Shown: positions 63,261-64,000 of the stretch, in pieces | Layout: each line of letters opens with the position of its first letter | Position numbering within the stretch: position 1 is the stretch's first letter | Origin: Novosphingobium piscinae | GTDB lineage: Bacteria > Pseudomonadota > Alphaproteobacteria > Sphingomonadales > Sphingomonadaceae | Direction: 5' to 3' | Length of the DNA stretch: 64,000 bases | Assembly (NCBI RefSeq): GCF_014230355.1 | Contig: NZ_JACLAX010000005.1 | Coordinates: forward strand, 124,001-188,000 | Notes under the pieces: model-generated | Database searches by the model: none | What the model was told of the DNA's origin: nothing | Seen by the model: only the letters and a program-made list of their open reading frames with translations | Position numbers and translations under genes: made by a program

Positions 63261-63290
63261 AGCCCTCGTCCCCCGGGACGGGGGCTTTTT
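63261..63290 (+). terminator. Rho-independent terminator of the rpsF-rpsR-rplI operon
   Basis: AGCCC.CGTCCC (63261-63272) pairs with GGGACG.GGGCT (63275-63286) with one T-G wobble, followed by TTTTT ending at 63290. Lies 28 bases after the rplI stop. Confidence 0.9.
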
Positions 63291-63817
63291 GCTTCAGGGG
63301 GCCGCGAAGGGCGCCAGCGCCCCCGGCGCGTGACCGAGATCGAGGGCCGGTTTGCAGCGGGTTACCGACGCAGGCGTTCTCCCCGGCACGCGGAGGAGGG
63401 GGACATGTCCACTCACTGCCCCAGGCGGACAACCGGATCCAGCCCGTTGCTGCGCAGCGCCGGATGGCGGGGGCTCCTGCCTGAACCTGGCGCGGGCGGC
63501 GCCGAAGTCGGATAGACCAGAAATAAGTGTTTATACTTATACGCCGACTGTCGGCAAGGCGGGGTTCCGACAGATGATCGGGATGACCTGACCTATAGTG
63601 TCAGACCGCCGGCTGTCCGCAAAAGTTGACGCTTAAATTGATCGTTCGACTTTACATGTCAACGGGTGTAAGCTGCCGTCATCAGACCAGACCGGGTTCT
63701 GATGATGCTATAGTGCATCCGGGTCGCGAGGTCGGCGGGTCATGCGCCAATTGAGAACAAGAATGGGTCAACCATAGCGCGTGCAGCGCCCTTCGCGCCT
63801 TGAGAAAGGCGTGCGTT
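63291..63817. other. Intergenic region with relatively AT-rich right half and short dyads
   Basis: 527 bases without a supportable gene. GCCGA/TCGGC hairpin at 63543-63555; TCATCAGA (63679-63686) with TCTGATGA (63698-63705). The octamer CTATAGTG occurs at 63593-63600 and again at 63708-63715, the second just after the dyad. TTGACG at 63626-63631 may be a -35 element, but no good -10 fits it. Short frames on both strands look accidental. Confidence 0.5.
63679..63705. repeat. 8-bp inverted repeat upstream of the right-edge gene
   Basis: TCATCAGA (63679-63686) and TCTGATGA (63698-63705) are perfect complements around 11 bases. TATAGT follows at 63709-63714 and could be a -10 element. The start of the right-edge gene is 113 bases downstream. 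Confidence 0.5.
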
Positions 63818-64000
63818 ATGTCGTGTTACTTGATTACGTGCGGGACCAGTTGGTCGCGCCCCCCAAGTGCCTTGCGCGAACTCATGACGGCCTGGGGTGC
63901 CGTGCAGTTTGCGGACTCGGTTTGGGCCGTGGCCAACATGCTGGGTCCTGCCAGCGCCGTTCGCGACCTCGTCCTGAAGGTCCTGCCCGCACATTCCCGG
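63818..64000 (+). CDS. Cas2/SinR-like small protein, 3'-truncated by window end
   Basis: The frame opens at ATG 63818 with AAAGG 8 bases upstream and stays open for 61 codons to the window edge. The translation (MSCYLITCG, then SALRELMTAWGAVQFADSVW, then SAVRDLVLKVLP) has the beta-alpha-beta pattern of small ferredoxin-like proteins related to Cas2 and SinR, whose usual text runs Y-L-I-S-Y-D-L, then a helix, then S-T-W-I-V. Here the Asp usual at the end of the first strand is replaced (LITCG). No CRISPR repeats or cas1 are visible. Family assignment is tentative because only part of the protein is seen. Confidence 0.5.
   Translation, partial: MSCYLITCGTSWSRPPSALRELMTAWGAVQFADSVWAVANMLGPASAVRDLVLKVLPAHSR

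Noticed and set aside
63740..63994. Minus-strand frame of 84 codons at the right edge
   Set aside because: It is antisense to the Cas2/SinR-like frame, which has a ribosome site and a protein-like pattern.

Overview
This window is chromosomal DNA from a high-GC alphaproteobacterium. It most likely belongs to the Sphingomonadales (Novosphingobium/Sphingomonas-like). The supporting signs are a PEPxxWA-CTERM secreted protein, the purM-purN / DUF2066 / hdaA neighbourhood, an EpsC-type serine acetyltransferase, DUF2794 and DUF2256 proteins, and many GTG/TTG starts with 1-4 bp stop/start overlaps. I see no rRNA, tRNA, CRISPR array, intact insertion sequence or prophage.

Layout. 1-4054: tail of an RND efflux pump gene and its NodT-type outer membrane channel. 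4345-7047: secreted GH2 glycosidase. 7080-11810: glmS, a VapBC-like toxin-antitoxin pair, glmU and a phosphoglycolate phosphatase, so amino-sugar synthesis flanks a TA module. 12031-15779: secreted hypothetical, DUF2794, serine acetyltransferase, hdaA and a DUF2066-like protein. 15900-20098: purM, purN fused to a YjbR-like domain, ndk and holC. 20103-27388: pepA, then the envelope-biogenesis run lptD-surA-pdxA-rsmA. 27410-30568: a sensor kinase and an unusual EAL-receiver-LuxR chimera. 30569-34757: AT-rich spacers, a small membrane protein, a nitrilase-family amidase, a GNAT protein, purC and a conserved hypothetical. 34910-37765: M16 lipoprotein peptidase. 37908-41226: three coupled Tad pseudopilin-type genes. 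41297-45317: diguanylate cyclase, PEP-CTERM protein, LMW-PTP, LysE exporter and a terminase-like HTH protein. 45560-47194: GH43 enzyme of slightly different base usage. 47573-54422: lepA and two paralogous PAS-GGDEF-EAL-PilZ genes. 54752-59276: repeat-bearing secreted protein, dnaN, fabG, fabD and ldcA. 59400-63232: Mpl/MurC-like ligase, two PilZ genes, and the rpsF-rpsR-rplI operon ending in a clear terminator. 63818-64000: start of a Cas2/SinR-like gene cut by the window edge.

How genes connect. Housekeeping modules dominate: purine synthesis (purM, purN, purC), LPS transport and outer membrane folding (lptD, surA), fatty acid synthesis (fabD, fabG), replication (dnaN, holC, hdaA), and cell-wall precursor supply and recycling (glmS, glmU, ldcA, mpl-like). 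A second theme is c-di-GMP: one GGDEF protein, two GGDEF-EAL-PilZ proteins, two free PilZ proteins, and one degenerate EAL domain fused to a FixJ-like output.

The most unusual items are: the EAL/FixJ chimera whose junction lies on a shared Gly-Tyr; the VapC-like toxin lacking one expected catalytic Asp beside a palindromic, apparently leaderless promoter; the PurN-YjbR fusion; a 67-nt imperfect hairpin in an AT-rich spacer; paired TTAA dyads between a pilZ gene and rpsF; and the truncated Cas2/SinR-like gene with a repeated upstream motif at the right edge. All functions are inferred from reading sequence, with no database search.
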